NCBI GenBank assembly: GCA_963848045.1
Contig: CAWKCC010000004.1
Coordinates: 558,001 to 622,000, forward strand
Reading direction: 5' to 3'
DNA length: 64,000 nucleotides
Source: CAVUAT01 sp963848045
GTDB lineage: Bacteria; Actinomycetota; Thermoleophilia; Solirubrobacterales; 70-9
The notes under the pieces were generated by a model. The model was not told the DNA's origin. It saw only the letters and a list, made by a program, of their open reading frames with translations, and did not search any database. Shown one piece after another: positions 23,993 to 32,225 of this stretch; position 1 is the first letter of the stretch; each line of letters opens with the position of its first letter. The position numbers and the translations under genes were made by a program.

Positions 23993-25021
23993 CTACGCCG
24001 ATGGCGCGAACGCCTCGATGATTCGCTGCTGGTAGTCGAGCAGCTGCTCCGGGGGGATGAAGTAGGTGGGCGGGGTGAGCCAGAGGCCGTCACCGCGCTC
24101 GGCCATCTCCTCGACGCGAGCGCGGACCTTGTCCAGCGGGCCCGCGGCCGAGTAGGCCTCGACCATCTCGTCGGGGATCGCCGCCGGCACCGCGGCCAGG
24201 TCGCCCCTGCGGAAGGCCTCGCCGGCGGCGGCGGCCTCATCGGCGAAGTCGTGCATCTCCCAGAGCGGGCGGTAGGTGCGCACGGTCGCGTAGAAGGCGA
24301 TCGTGCGGCGCGCGGCCTCGATCGCCCGCGCCTCGTCATCGTCGATCGCGCAGCAGACCGTCGGCAGGAAGTCGAGGCCGGAGCGGCTCCTGCCCGATCG
24401 AGCCAGGCCCTTCTCGAAGCTCGGGATGACCACCTCGTCGACCCAGCGCACCGGGCACATGGGGTGCCCGATCAGCCCATCGGCGACGTCGCCCGCCATC
24501 CGGCACATCCCCTCCTGCATCGCCGCCGTGTAGATCGGCACGCCGTCGCGCACCGCCCTGTGGGGCCTGACCCAGCCCTTGATCTCGATGTCGAGGTACT
24601 CGCCCTCGAAGCGGATCGGCTGCCCGCTCGATGCCTGCGACATGATCTGGCGGGTCGCCTGGATCGTCTCGCGCAGGTGCGTCGCCGGCTTGCCGTACTC
24701 GGCGTTGTGCCAGGTCTCGTTGAGGCGCTTGACGCCGGCGCCGAGTCCCAGCCGAAAGCGCCCACCCGACATCTCGTCGATGTCGAGCGCGCTGACCGCG
24801 AGGATGAAGGCACTGCGCGTGAACGCCCAGGCGATCCCGGTGGCGATGCCCACCGTCTCGGTGTTCGCCGCCAGCCAGGTCGCCTGGGTGACGGAGCTTC
24901 GGAAGAGCTCTGGCGTCCAGACGCAGTCGATCCCCGCCGCCTCAGCCCGCCGCGCCTGCTCGGCGAGGTCGGCGGCTGTGTCGCCGATCGCGGCGATCTG
25001 GATTCGGTCGAGGGCGCTCAA
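23993..25021 (-). CDS. LLM-class (F420-dependent type) oxidoreductase
   Basis: A 342-residue luciferase-like monooxygenase family protein: a TIM barrel with GIDCVWTPELF, IATGIAWAFTRSAF, SGGRFRLGLGAG and IPIYTAAMQ-like segments typical of F420-dependent actinobacterial members. The cofactor is inferred from family only. The only start near the expected N terminus is TTG 25021 (TTG AGC GCC), so the start is uncertain by a few residues. Confidence 0.82.
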   Translation of the reverse strand: MSALDRIQIAAIGDTAADLAEQARRAEAAGIDCVWTPELFRSSVTQATWLAANTETVGIATGIAWAFTRSAFILAVSALDIDEMSGGRFRLGLGAGVKRLNETWHNAEYGKPATHLRETIQATRQIMSQASSGQPIRFEGEYLDIEIKGWVRPHRAVRDGVPIYTAAMQEGMCRMAGDVADGLIGHPMCPVRWVDEVVIPSFEKGLARSGRSRSGLDFLPTVCCAIDDDEARAIEAARRTIAFYATVRTYRPLWEMHDFADEAAAAGEAFRRGDLAAVPAAIPDEMVEAYSAAGPLDKVRARVEEMAERGDGLWLTPPTYFIPPEQLLDYQQRIIEAFAPSA

Positions 25022-25033
25022 GCGGAGCTGCCG

Positions 25034-25480
25034 CTATCCCGCTCCGCAGACCTTGAAGCCGTAGCGCTGCGCGAGAGCATCCGCCTCGGCGAAGGTCCCA
25101 CCCGCATTCGGATCGGTGACCAGCGCGGGGTTCTCCCTGATCGCGTCGATGCCGTCGCCCACCGCGTCGTAGATCTTGCCGACCGTGTCCTCGTCGCCCT
25201 CGGGCGGCGTCAGGGCGCGCAGCTCCTCGAGCTGGCTGTCGAGGCTCGGAACTATGACGTCAGCGCCGAAGGCCTCGATCTGCTCGCCCGTGGGGACGCT
25301 GCCCCCGAATGTCTCCTGGGCCTGCCGAGAGACCTCGTCCTGCCGCTGCTTGCAGATCGCATCGCCCTCGGCGATGTAGTCCTGCTTGCTGGGCGCCGCC
25401 CCGCCATCGTCACCGCCGCAGCCGGCGGCGAGAAGGCCGGCGGCCAGCGCGGTCACGCCCAGCAGCATCGCGGTGCGCAT
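25034..25480 (-). CDS. Lipoprotein, paralog of the one at 26219-26845
   Basis: A 148-residue lipoprotein with lipobox LAAGC (Cys21). The mature part has PSKQDYIAEGDAIC, a central helix, RALTPPEGDEDTV, IYDAVGDGID and a C-terminal YGFKVCG. Two conserved Cys (in DAIC and VCG) probably form a disulfide. The same framework recurs in the lipoprotein two genes upstream. Family unknown to me. ATG 25480 has AAGGGA upstream; the longer frame to 25555 is rejected. Confidence 0.8.
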   Translation of the reverse strand: MRTAMLLGVTALAAGLLAAGCGGDDGGAAPSKQDYIAEGDAICKQRQDEVSRQAQETFGGSVPTGEQIEAFGADVIVPSLDSQLEELRALTPPEGDEDTVGKIYDAVGDGIDAIRENPALVTDPNAGGTFAEADALAQRYGFKVCGAG

Positions 25481-25524
25481 CTCATTCCCTTCCGTTCGCT
25501 TTCCGGACCGCCGCAAACTAATCG

Positions 25525-26193
25525 CTAGCCCGGCGCGTTGTCGAGCGAGCGCCACAGGTAGAGGCAGGCGAGCGTGCGGTGCGGGCGCCAGGCCTCGGCG
25601 ATCCGCTCCAGCTCGGCCGGCGTCGGGAGCTCTGCCATGCCGTAGGCGAGCTGCGTGCCGCGGCGGATGCCGAGGTCGCCGCAGGAGAGCACGTCGGGAC
25701 GGCCCAGGTGGAACATCAGGAACATCTCTGCGGTCCAGCGGCCGATCCCCTTGATCGCGGTCAGCTCCTCGATCACCTGCGCGTCATCGAGCTGGGGCAG
25801 GCGCTGGAGGTCGAGCTCGCCGTCCTGGACGTGTTCGGCGAGATCGCGCACGTAGGCGACCTTGGACCAGGAGAGGCCCGCGTCGCGCAGCGCCCGGGGA
25901 TCGGTGTCGATCACCTGGGCGGGCAGCGGCGTCTCGCCTCCGTAGATCTCGCTGACGCGCCCCCAGATGGCGGCCGCCGCCCTGGTCGAGAGCTGCTGGC
26001 CCACGATCGCTCGGATCAGCGCCTCGTAGGGGTCGGGCCTGCTGCCGCGCCGGTCGGCCTCAGGGGCGATCGGGCCGCCCTCCTCCATCAGGGCCCGCAG
26101 CACCTCGTCAGCGGCCATCAGCTCGCGGTCGTGCTCGCTCCAGTCGCGAGCGCCGCTGCGCGAGTGGGCGCCCGCCGGGCGGGAGGGGCTCAT
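25525..26193 (-). CDS. DNA-3-methyladenine glycosylase II-like base excision enzyme
   Basis: A 222-residue HhH-GPD glycosylase that would remove alkylated bases from DNA. The helix-hairpin-helix is LTAIKGIGRWTAEMF and the catalytic Asp follows in DVLSCGDLGIRRG; IVGQQLSTRAA marks the N-terminal half of the fold. No Fe-S cluster Cys set is present. It is shorter than E. coli AlkA (no N-terminal TBP-like domain). ATG 26193 is likely; the start could be as late as the Met 24 residues in. It sits between two paralogous lipoprotein genes. Confidence 0.88.
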   Translation of the reverse strand: MSPSRPAGAHSRSGARDWSEHDRELMAADEVLRALMEEGGPIAPEADRRGSRPDPYEALIRAIVGQQLSTRAAAAIWGRVSEIYGGETPLPAQVIDTDPRALRDAGLSWSKVAYVRDLAEHVQDGELDLQRLPQLDDAQVIEELTAIKGIGRWTAEMFLMFHLGRPDVLSCGDLGIRRGTQLAYGMAELPTPAELERIAEAWRPHRTLACLYLWRSLDNAPG

Positions 26194-26218
26194 CGCGGCT
26201 CGGTCGGGGCGCGCGCGC

Positions 26219-26845
26219 TCACGGCCCGGTGTAGTTACCGCAGTCGAAGAAGCCGTAGCTGCGCCCCAGCGCGCGGGCCTCGTTGAGCGCACGCCGGGTG
26301 GCTCCGCGGTCGTTGAAGGCGCCGGGGTCGTCAGCGAGCCGGTCGATGCCCTGCTCGGCCGTGTCGTAGATCTCGGCCACCGTCGCCCCGTCGCCGCTGG
26401 GCGGCGTCAGGGCGCGCAGGGCAGCGAGCTGCCGGCGCAGGTTGGGGATCACGACCTGGGTGCCGAAGCGCTCGATCGTCGCCGGGCTGGGACGGCGGCC
26501 CGGCTTGAAGACGATCTCGCCGGACGGCGTCACCGTGAAGTCGGCGGCGCCGACGCCCAGGGCGATCTCCGCCTCAGTCTCGATCGCCTGCTCGGCGTTG
26601 GCGCAGATCGTGTCGGCCTGGACGATGTAGTCGCGCTTGCTGGGAGCCTTGGGCCCCGGATCCGAGCCCTCCGCGGCCCGATCGCCGCCCCCGTCGTCTT
26701 CGCCGGCCCCGCAGCCGAGGCCGCCGGCGGCGAGGCAGATCGCGACGAGGGCCGGCACCAGGCCGGCCCTCGTCGAGGCGATATCGGCCAGCCGGCTCAG
26801 ACCCGCTGGATCAGCGTGCCGGTGCCCAGACCGCCGCCGCAGCAC
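26219..26845 (-). CDS. Lipoprotein, paralog of the one at 25034-25480
   Basis: A lipoprotein with lipobox GGLGC and mature part PSKRDYIVQADTIC, VVIPNLRRQLAALRAL, TPPSGDGATVAEIYD, QGIDRLADDP and SYGFFDCG. It aligns along its whole length with the smaller lipoprotein downstream, plus an insertion of about 25 residues (GVGAADFTVTPSGEIVFKPG). The start is uncertain: GTG 26845 gives a 44-residue signal region and overlaps the thiolase gene by 49 bases; GTG 26758 gives a very short signal without positive charge. Confidence 0.75.
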   Translation of the reverse strand: MLRRRSGHRHADPAGLSRLADIASTRAGLVPALVAICLAAGGLGCGAGEDDGGGDRAAEGSDPGPKAPSKRDYIVQADTICANAEQAIETEAEIALGVGAADFTVTPSGEIVFKPGRRPSPATIERFGTQVVIPNLRRQLAALRALTPPSGDGATVAEIYDTAEQGIDRLADDPGAFNDRGATRRALNEARALGRSYGFFDCGNYTGP

Positions 26846-27984
26846 ATGGTGACCAGGCCGGTCTCCTTGTCCGAGCGCTCGAGCTCGTGCAGGAGGGTGG
26901 TGATCAGCCGGGCGCCGGTCGAGCCGAGCGGATGGCCCAGCGCGATCGCGCCCCCGTTGACGTTGACGCGGTCCATATCGGGCTCGAGCTCGCGCCGCCA
27001 GGCCGCGACCACCGAGGCGAACGCCTCGTTGATCTCGACCAGATCGATGTCGTCCATCTTCATCGAATTGCGCTCCAGCAGCTTCCGGGTCGCCGGGATC
27101 GGGCCCGTCAGCATCATCACGGGATCGACGCCGACGGTCGTCTGGTCGACGATCCTGGCTCGCGGCTTCAGCCCCAGCTCAGCCGCCTTGTCGGCGCTCA
27201 TCAGCAGCACCGCAGCGGCGCCGTCGGAGACCTGCGAGGAGTTGCCGGCGGTGATCTTGCCGTCCTCCTTGAAGGCCGGCTTCAGCGACGCGAGCTTCTC
27301 GGCGCTGTCGGGGCCGGGCGGGCGAATGCCCTGGTCGACGACGAAGGTGTCACCGTTGTTCTTCCAGGGCATGATCTCGCGCTCGAAGCGCCCCTCCTCG
27401 GTCGCCTGGTGGGCGAGCTGGTGGGAGCGCAGCGCCAGCTCGTCGAGCTCGGAGCGGGGGATCTCCCACTTGTCGGCGATCATCTCGGCCGAGATTCCCT
27501 GGGGGACGAGGTTGTAGCGCTCCATCAACTCGGGCGAGAAGGCCATGCCGTGCTCCTCCATCACCGCCATCGAGTCAGCGAAGGAATTGTGCCCCATGTG
27601 CTCGACGCCGCCGCCGATCGCCACGTCATGCACGCCGGAGGCGAGCATCGCGGCGGCGAAGTTGACCGCCTGCTGAGCCGATCCGCACTGGCGGTCGACG
27701 GTGGTCGCAGGGGTCTCGATGGGCAACCCGGCTTCGAGCCAGGCGTTGCGGGCGATGTTGAGGCCCTGTTCGCCGAACTGCTGCACGCAACCGGCGACGA
27801 CGTCCTCGACCTCCGCAGGGTCGATGCCGGCGCGGTCGATCACCTCCCCGTAGGTCCTGGCGAGCAGCGTCGAGGGATGCGTGTCCTTGTAGTAGCCCTT
27901 CTCCTCGTGGCCGCGCCCGATCGGCGTGCGCACGGCCTCGACGATCACCACCTCGCGCCCGCTGAAGCTCCCGTTACCACTCAT
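26797..27984 (-). CDS. Acetyl-CoA acetyltransferase / 3-ketoacyl-CoA thiolase
   Basis: A 395-residue thiolase. Nucleophile Cys100 (DRQCGSAQQA), the VNGGAIALGHPLG His and the C-terminal CCGGGLGTG Cys are all present, as is NEAFASV. ATG 27984 follows GGAGGG at good spacing. It is divergent from the 3-hydroxyacyl-CoA dehydrogenase gene; together they fit fatty-acid oxidation or acetoacetyl-CoA metabolism. Chain-length specificity cannot be read from sequence. Confidence 0.93.
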   Translation of the reverse strand: MSGNGSFSGREVVIVEAVRTPIGRGHEEKGYYKDTHPSTLLARTYGEVIDRAGIDPAEVEDVVAGCVQQFGEQGLNIARNAWLEAGLPIETPATTVDRQCGSAQQAVNFAAAMLASGVHDVAIGGGVEHMGHNSFADSMAVMEEHGMAFSPELMERYNLVPQGISAEMIADKWEIPRSELDELALRSHQLAHQATEEGRFEREIMPWKNNGDTFVVDQGIRPPGPDSAEKLASLKPAFKEDGKITAGNSSQVSDGAAAVLLMSADKAAELGLKPRARIVDQTTVGVDPVMMLTGPIPATRKLLERNSMKMDDIDLVEINEAFASVVAAWRRELEPDMDRVNVNGGAIALGHPLGSTGARLITTLLHELERSDKETGLVTMCCGGGLGTGTLIQRV

Positions 27985-28162
27985 GCGTATCGCCCTCCGT
28001 CTCAAGTCGTCAGGCGTCGCCGCCGGCGACGCTCGGAGCGGCAACGATAGCCCATCGACTGGCGAGTCAGCCAGTCACTCCGGCGGGCCCCCGCGCCGTT
28101 CCGCCGTCGAGACCGGCGCCGCCACGGCAGAGCGTCGGCGGGCGTGATAGACACCGCGCCCC

Positions 28163-28990
28163 GTGAGCAGCGGCGCCGGATACAAGAGACCCGCGATCGC
28201 CGGCAGCGGCACGATCGCCTGCGGGCTGGCCGCCTGCGCCACGGCGATCTCCGAAACCCGGCTGCTGGCGCGCTCGGACGCATCCGCCTGGCGCGCCGAG
28301 GAGCAGGCCACGAAGCTCTGCGCCAAGCTGGACGAGGGCAACCCGGCCAACCTCCGGGTCACCACCGATTCCGGCGATCTCGCCGAGTGCGACCTGGTGA
28401 TCGAGGCGATCGCAGAGCGGGTCGACGCCAAGGCCGAGCTGTTGAAGACTCTTGCGGGCGCCTGCCCGGACGCCCACCTCGCCACCACCACCTCGTCGCT
28501 CTCGGTCGCCGGGCTCGGCGCGGCCGCCGGCGCCGCCGAGCGGCTCTTCGGCCTGCATCCGTTCAACCCCGTGGTGCGCATGGAGCTGGTCGAGCTCTGC
28601 GTTCCCCAAGGGGCCGACGAGGAGATCCTCACCCGGGCGCGGGCCTGGTGCGAGGCGATTGACAAGACGGTGGTCGAGGTGCCCGACGAGACCGGCTTCG
28701 TGGTCAACCGCCTGCTCTTCCCCTACCTGTTCGACGCGGTGCGCCTGCTCGAGCAGACCGGGATGCCGCCCGAGGAGGTGGACCGCTGCATGACGCTCGG
28801 CGCCGGCCACCCGCTGGGGCCGCTCGCCCTGCTCGACCTGGTCGGCCTGGACGTCGGCGTCGCGATCGGCGACGCCCTGCACGCGGAGACCTCCGAACCT
28901 CACCACCGGGCCCCCGGCCGCCTGATCGCCCTGGTCGGCGAGGGCAGGCTGGGGCGCAAGAGCGGCGCGGGCTTCTACGAATACGGCTAG
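28163..28990 (+). CDS. 3-hydroxyacyl-CoA dehydrogenase family protein
   Basis: A 275-residue NAD-dependent dehydrogenase with the N-terminal Rossmann motif IAGSGTIACGLA, the catalytic-region GLHPFNPV and a C-terminal dimerisation domain (NRLLFPYLFDAVRL, GHPLGPLALLDLVGLD, RKSGAGFYEY). It resembles 3-hydroxybutyryl-CoA dehydrogenase. GTG 28163 is used. It faces away from the thiolase gene, suggesting joint use in short-chain acyl-CoA metabolism. Confidence 0.9.
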   Translation: MSSGAGYKRPAIAGSGTIACGLAACATAISETRLLARSDASAWRAEEQATKLCAKLDEGNPANLRVTTDSGDLAECDLVIEAIAERVDAKAELLKTLAGACPDAHLATTTSSLSVAGLGAAAGAAERLFGLHPFNPVVRMELVELCVPQGADEEILTRARAWCEAIDKTVVEVPDETGFVVNRLLFPYLFDAVRLLEQTGMPPEEVDRCMTLGAGHPLGPLALLDLVGLDVGVAIGDALHAETSEPHHRAPGRLIALVGEGRLGRKSGAGFYEYG

Positions 28991-29005
28991 CGGCCGCGGG
29001 GCGCC

Positions 29006-29995
29006 CTAGCGCGGGGGCCGCGCGGCGAGGCGCAGGACCAGGGCGGTGACGGTCTCGCCGACCGCATCGAGCGCCGCGGGGTCGAGCTTGTCCGGCGTGT
29101 CCTCGACGGTGTCCGCGAAGCGGTAGGAGAAGTCGATCAGGTCGATCGCGGGCACCCCGGCTCGGAGGAAGGGGATGTGGTCGTCGATGATCGCGACCTC
29201 GGGCCCGGAGCGCTCGGGCGGGAAGTAGGCCTCGGCGGCCACCTCGGCGGCCGCCTCGCGCAACTCCTCCCACAGCCCCGGATCTGAGTTGGCCTCCCTG
29301 GGGATCTGCAGCCCGCGGTTGGCGATGTAGTCGAGCAGCACCATCTCCCCGACCTCGCCGGGGTGCGCGGCCACGTATGCCTTGGAGCCCCGAAGCGCAC
29401 ACTGCTCGAAGCGGGCATCAGGGCAGCCGGCCGGCTCCTCCTCGCCGTCGAAGAGCACGAAGCGGACCTCGCGGTGTTCGGCCGGCAGCTCGGCCTCGAG
29501 GGCCCGGGCCACCTCGACCACGGCCGCGGTCCCCGCGGCCCCGTCGTTGGCGCCCACGAACCCCGGCGGCTGGACCTCGGTGTCGTAATGGGCTCCGACC
29601 ACGATCGCGGGCGGGCTGCCGGGCAGGGTGCCGACCACGTTGCGCAGGCCCCCGGGCACGGGCTCGAAGCTGCCGGCGGGCAGCTCGGCGCGCAATCGGC
29701 GTGCCAGCCGGCGGGAGGCGGGCGACCCAGCGGGCCGCTCTCCCAGGGCGACCTGGTCTCGGACTAGCTCGAATGCCGCACCCGAGTCGAAGCTGCCGGC
29801 CTTGGCCTCCCCGCCCGAGCCAGCTCCCGAGCCATCGCCGTCCGAGCCGCCGCAGCCGGCGAGCGCCAGCGCCACGGCGACGGCCAGCGCAGACGGGGGG
29901 AGCGCACGCCTAGGCCGCGTGCTTGCCGGGGGCCGCCCGTTTGCGCTGCGGGCGCTGGCGCTTGGCGCGAATCGGGGGAACGGCGGGCTCCTCAT
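29006..29995 (-). CDS. M28 family metallopeptidase, lipoprotein
   Basis: A 329-residue secreted or membrane-anchored aminopeptidase-type protein. The signal ends in lipobox LALAGC at about residue 48. The M28 metal-binding pattern is present: GAHYDT, GANDGAAGTA, FDGEEE and DDHIPF. ATG 29995 lies inside the preceding gene and gives an 86-base overlap; no other start before the hydrophobic core is available in frame. Substrate unknown. Confidence 0.85.
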   Translation of the reverse strand: MRSPPFPRFAPSASARSANGRPPASTRPRRALPPSALAVAVALALAGCGGSDGDGSGAGSGGEAKAGSFDSGAAFELVRDQVALGERPAGSPASRRLARRLRAELPAGSFEPVPGGLRNVVGTLPGSPPAIVVGAHYDTEVQPPGFVGANDGAAGTAAVVEVARALEAELPAEHREVRFVLFDGEEEPAGCPDARFEQCALRGSKAYVAAHPGEVGEMVLLDYIANRGLQIPREANSDPGLWEELREAAAEVAAEAYFPPERSGPEVAIIDDHIPFLRAGVPAIDLIDFSYRFADTVEDTPDKLDPAALDAVGETVTALVLRLAARPPR

Positions 29996-30218
29996 GGCGC
30001 CCGCAACGATCCCAGATCACGTCCGCCTCCGAGACACCCTGCTGAAGCGCTGCCGATCTCACGTCGGCCCAGGGCAGCTGGGCCTCCGGAAGGTCGTCCC
30101 AGCGGGCCAGCTCCAGCGCTTCCAGCGCGCCCTCCAAGGCGGGGCCGCGATGCTGCTGGGAGCGGAGCACCGCCCTCACAACCTCCAGCTGCTTGTCGCT
30201 GAGCCGGGCAACCCACAT
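29910..30218 (-). CDS. Small basic-tailed protein of unknown function
   Basis: A 102-residue cytosolic protein: a helical N-terminal two-thirds (LSDKQLEVVRAVLRSQQH, ALEALELARWDD) and a basic C-terminal tail (AKRQRPQRKRAAPGKHAA). No family recognised. ATG 30218 has TAGGAG upstream. The tail-encoding 86 bases are also the signal-peptide-encoding bases of the M28 peptidase in another frame. Confidence 0.6.
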   Translation of the reverse strand: MWVARLSDKQLEVVRAVLRSQQHRGPALEGALEALELARWDDLPEAQLPWADVRSAALQQGVSEADVIWDRCGRHEEPAVPPIRAKRQRPQRKRAAPGKHAA

Positions 30219-30311
30219 CGCAGGGCTCCTATCGTTGAGGGCACCAAGAGGCCCCGATTGCCCGGAACCTAGAGCGAGGCGCGGACGGACGCGTGAAATC
30301 CCTGCAAACCG

Positions 30312-31595
30312 CTACTTCGCGTGGATCCTGACCGCCTCTATGCGGTTCTCGCGCACCGATTCGACGCGGATCTCGAAGCCGTCGGCCGAGATCACGTCGC
30401 CGCGTTTGGGCAGCCGTCCGAGCTCTCCGAAGACGTAGCCGCCGATCGAGTTGTAGGTATCGGTGCCTCCTGGAAGCTCGATGCCTCGATCGGTGAGATC
30501 GCCCAGCGAGACGTGGCCGCGCACGTACCAGTCGCCATTGGCGAGCTCGCGCAGGCTGCCGGCGAGCGGGTCGGTCTCGTCCTCGATCTCGCCCACCACC
30601 TCCTCGAGGATGTCCTCGACGGTGACGATGCCGACGGTGCGGCCATACTCGTCCACCACCACGCCCATCGAGGAGCGCTGGCGCTGGAGCTCAGCGAGCA
30701 GATCGTCGAGTGGCTTCGTTTCGGGGACGATCAGCGCATCGCGCACCGTCGGCTCGATCGGCGCTTCCGGCCCGTCGCTCATCAGCAGCTTCGCCAGGCG
30801 CAGAGCGTGGGCGATCCCGCGCACCCGATCCTGGTTGCCCTGCTCGACGACGACGAGCCGATTGTGGCCGGACGACCAGCAGAGCTGCAACGCCTCGGTC
30901 GCCGTCGCCGTGACGTCGACGGTGACCACGGCGGGAATGGGCGTCATCACCTCGCGCGCCTCCTGCTCGTGCAGGTGGAAGACGCCACTCAGCATGTGCG
31001 CCTCGCCGGGATCGAGCTCACCGCCGACCGCCGACTGGGTGATGATCATCTTGAGGTCATCGGAGGTGTGCTTCTCCTCGAGGTCGCCGGGCCGGATTCC
31101 CACCAGCCGCAGGATCGCGTTCGAGACCTTGGTCAGCGCCCAGGTGAACGGCTTGGTCGCGGCCAGGAAGAGGTCCAGGGGGCGCGCGAGAAACCGCGCT
31201 GTGCGCTCGGCGCGGCTGATCGCCATCATCTTCGGCACCTGCTCGCCGACGGTGATGTGCAGCGAGGTGGCGACCGTGAAGGCGATCGCGAAGGCCAGCG
31301 CCGTGGCCACCCCGTGCGAGAGCCCGCCGAACAGCGGCTCGATCAGGGCGGCGAGCGCCGGCTCGCCCAGGAAGCCGATCCCGATCGAGGCCATGGTGAT
31401 CCCGAGCTGGCAGGCCGAGAGGTACTCGTCGATGCGGTCCAGCTGCTTGATCGCCAGCTTCGCCCTGCCGCTGCCCCCCTGCTCGAGCTGCTCGAGCTTG
31501 CCGCGGCGGGCGCGGACCAGCGCGAACTCCGCGGCGACGAAGACGCCGTTGACCAGCACCAGCAGGAGCAGAGCGACGAGCGCCAGAGCAGTCAT
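30312..31595 (-). CDS. CNNM/HlyC-type transporter-associated membrane protein (UPF0053)
   Basis: A 427-residue protein with an N-terminal CNNM (DUF21) domain of about four membrane helices (1-190), two CBS domains (about 205-330) and a C-terminal CorC_HlyC domain ending HAK. Family members are linked to magnesium or cobalt efflux and resistance; that role is inferred. ATG 31595 is clear. Monocistronic by context. Confidence 0.9.
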   Translation of the reverse strand: MTALALVALLLLVLVNGVFVAAEFALVRARRGKLEQLEQGGSGRAKLAIKQLDRIDEYLSACQLGITMASIGIGFLGEPALAALIEPLFGGLSHGVATALAFAIAFTVATSLHITVGEQVPKMMAISRAERTARFLARPLDLFLAATKPFTWALTKVSNAILRLVGIRPGDLEEKHTSDDLKMIITQSAVGGELDPGEAHMLSGVFHLHEQEAREVMTPIPAVVTVDVTATATEALQLCWSSGHNRLVVVEQGNQDRVRGIAHALRLAKLLMSDGPEAPIEPTVRDALIVPETKPLDDLLAELQRQRSSMGVVVDEYGRTVGIVTVEDILEEVVGEIEDETDPLAGSLRELANGDWYVRGHVSLGDLTDRGIELPGGTDTYNSIGGYVFGELGRLPKRGDVISADGFEIRVESVRENRIEAVRIHAK

Positions 31596-31745
31596 CGGAC
31601 TCGCCTCACCCGGATGGAGGCGCCGTGATCAGGATGCGCAACGGACCCCGCGAGGGGACCGGTACTCGAAGGTTCGTCGTCGGAGATCATCGGCGACGCG
31701 GCAAGGCTAGCAGGCAGATCTGGTCCCGGCCAAGCGGGCCTCGGC

Positions 31746-32027
31746 CTAGGAGAGGGCGTCGATACGGCTCGCCAGCTCGAAATCGCCGGCGGTCAACCCG
31801 CCCTCGGAATGCGTGGTGATCGTGACCTTGACCTCGCTCCACGAGATCGCCAGGTCGGGATGGTGGTTCATCTCCTCCGCGGGCCCGACGATCGAGTCGA
31901 CGAACTTCACCGAGCCGACGAAGTCCCCGCGGTCGAACGACCTGGTGATCGCCTCACCCTCGCGCGCCCAGCCCTCGAGCCCGCCCAGCCGCTCTCCGAT
32001 CTCATCCTCACTCAGCCTCGCCGTCAT
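31746..32027 (-). CDS. phhB: Pterin-4a-carbinolamine dehydratase
   Basis: A 93-residue enzyme that dehydrates 4a-hydroxytetrahydropterin. The signature EEMNHHPDLAISWSEV with tandem His55-His56, and the later THSEGGLT, are as in the family. ATG 32027 has GAGGAGG just upstream. Genes of this family occur in bacteria without phenylalanine hydroxylase, so its role here is not certain; no hydroxylase is visible in the window. Confidence 0.92.
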   Translation of the reverse strand: MTARLSEDEIGERLGGLEGWAREGEAITRSFDRGDFVGSVKFVDSIVGPAEEMNHHPDLAISWSEVKVTITTHSEGGLTAGDFELASRIDALS

Positions 32028-32146
32028 CCCTCCTCCTCTGTTCTAGTCTCGGCCGATGCGGATCGCCGGCCTGGTGCTTCACGAACGTGATGCTATTCGC
32101 GCCCGGCCAGGGGCACCGGGCCGCTCGCCCGCCGGCGGCACCCGGA

Positions 32147-32152
32147 TAGGGT
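32147..32152 (+). promoter_or_regulatory. -10 box for the SRPBCC/helical-tail gene
   Basis: TAGGGT, matching the actinobacterial -10 consensus, about 75 bases before the chosen GTG. A GTG at 32159 just after it opens an overlapping frame, but a strong GGGGGGAGG before 32226 favours the later start. Confidence 0.35.
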
Positions 32153-32225
32153 TGGGGTGTGAGCCGCAACCGCCTCCCGGGGGTCGCGGCCGAACCAGAT
32201 CGCGAAGGGCCGGGGGGAGGTGGCC

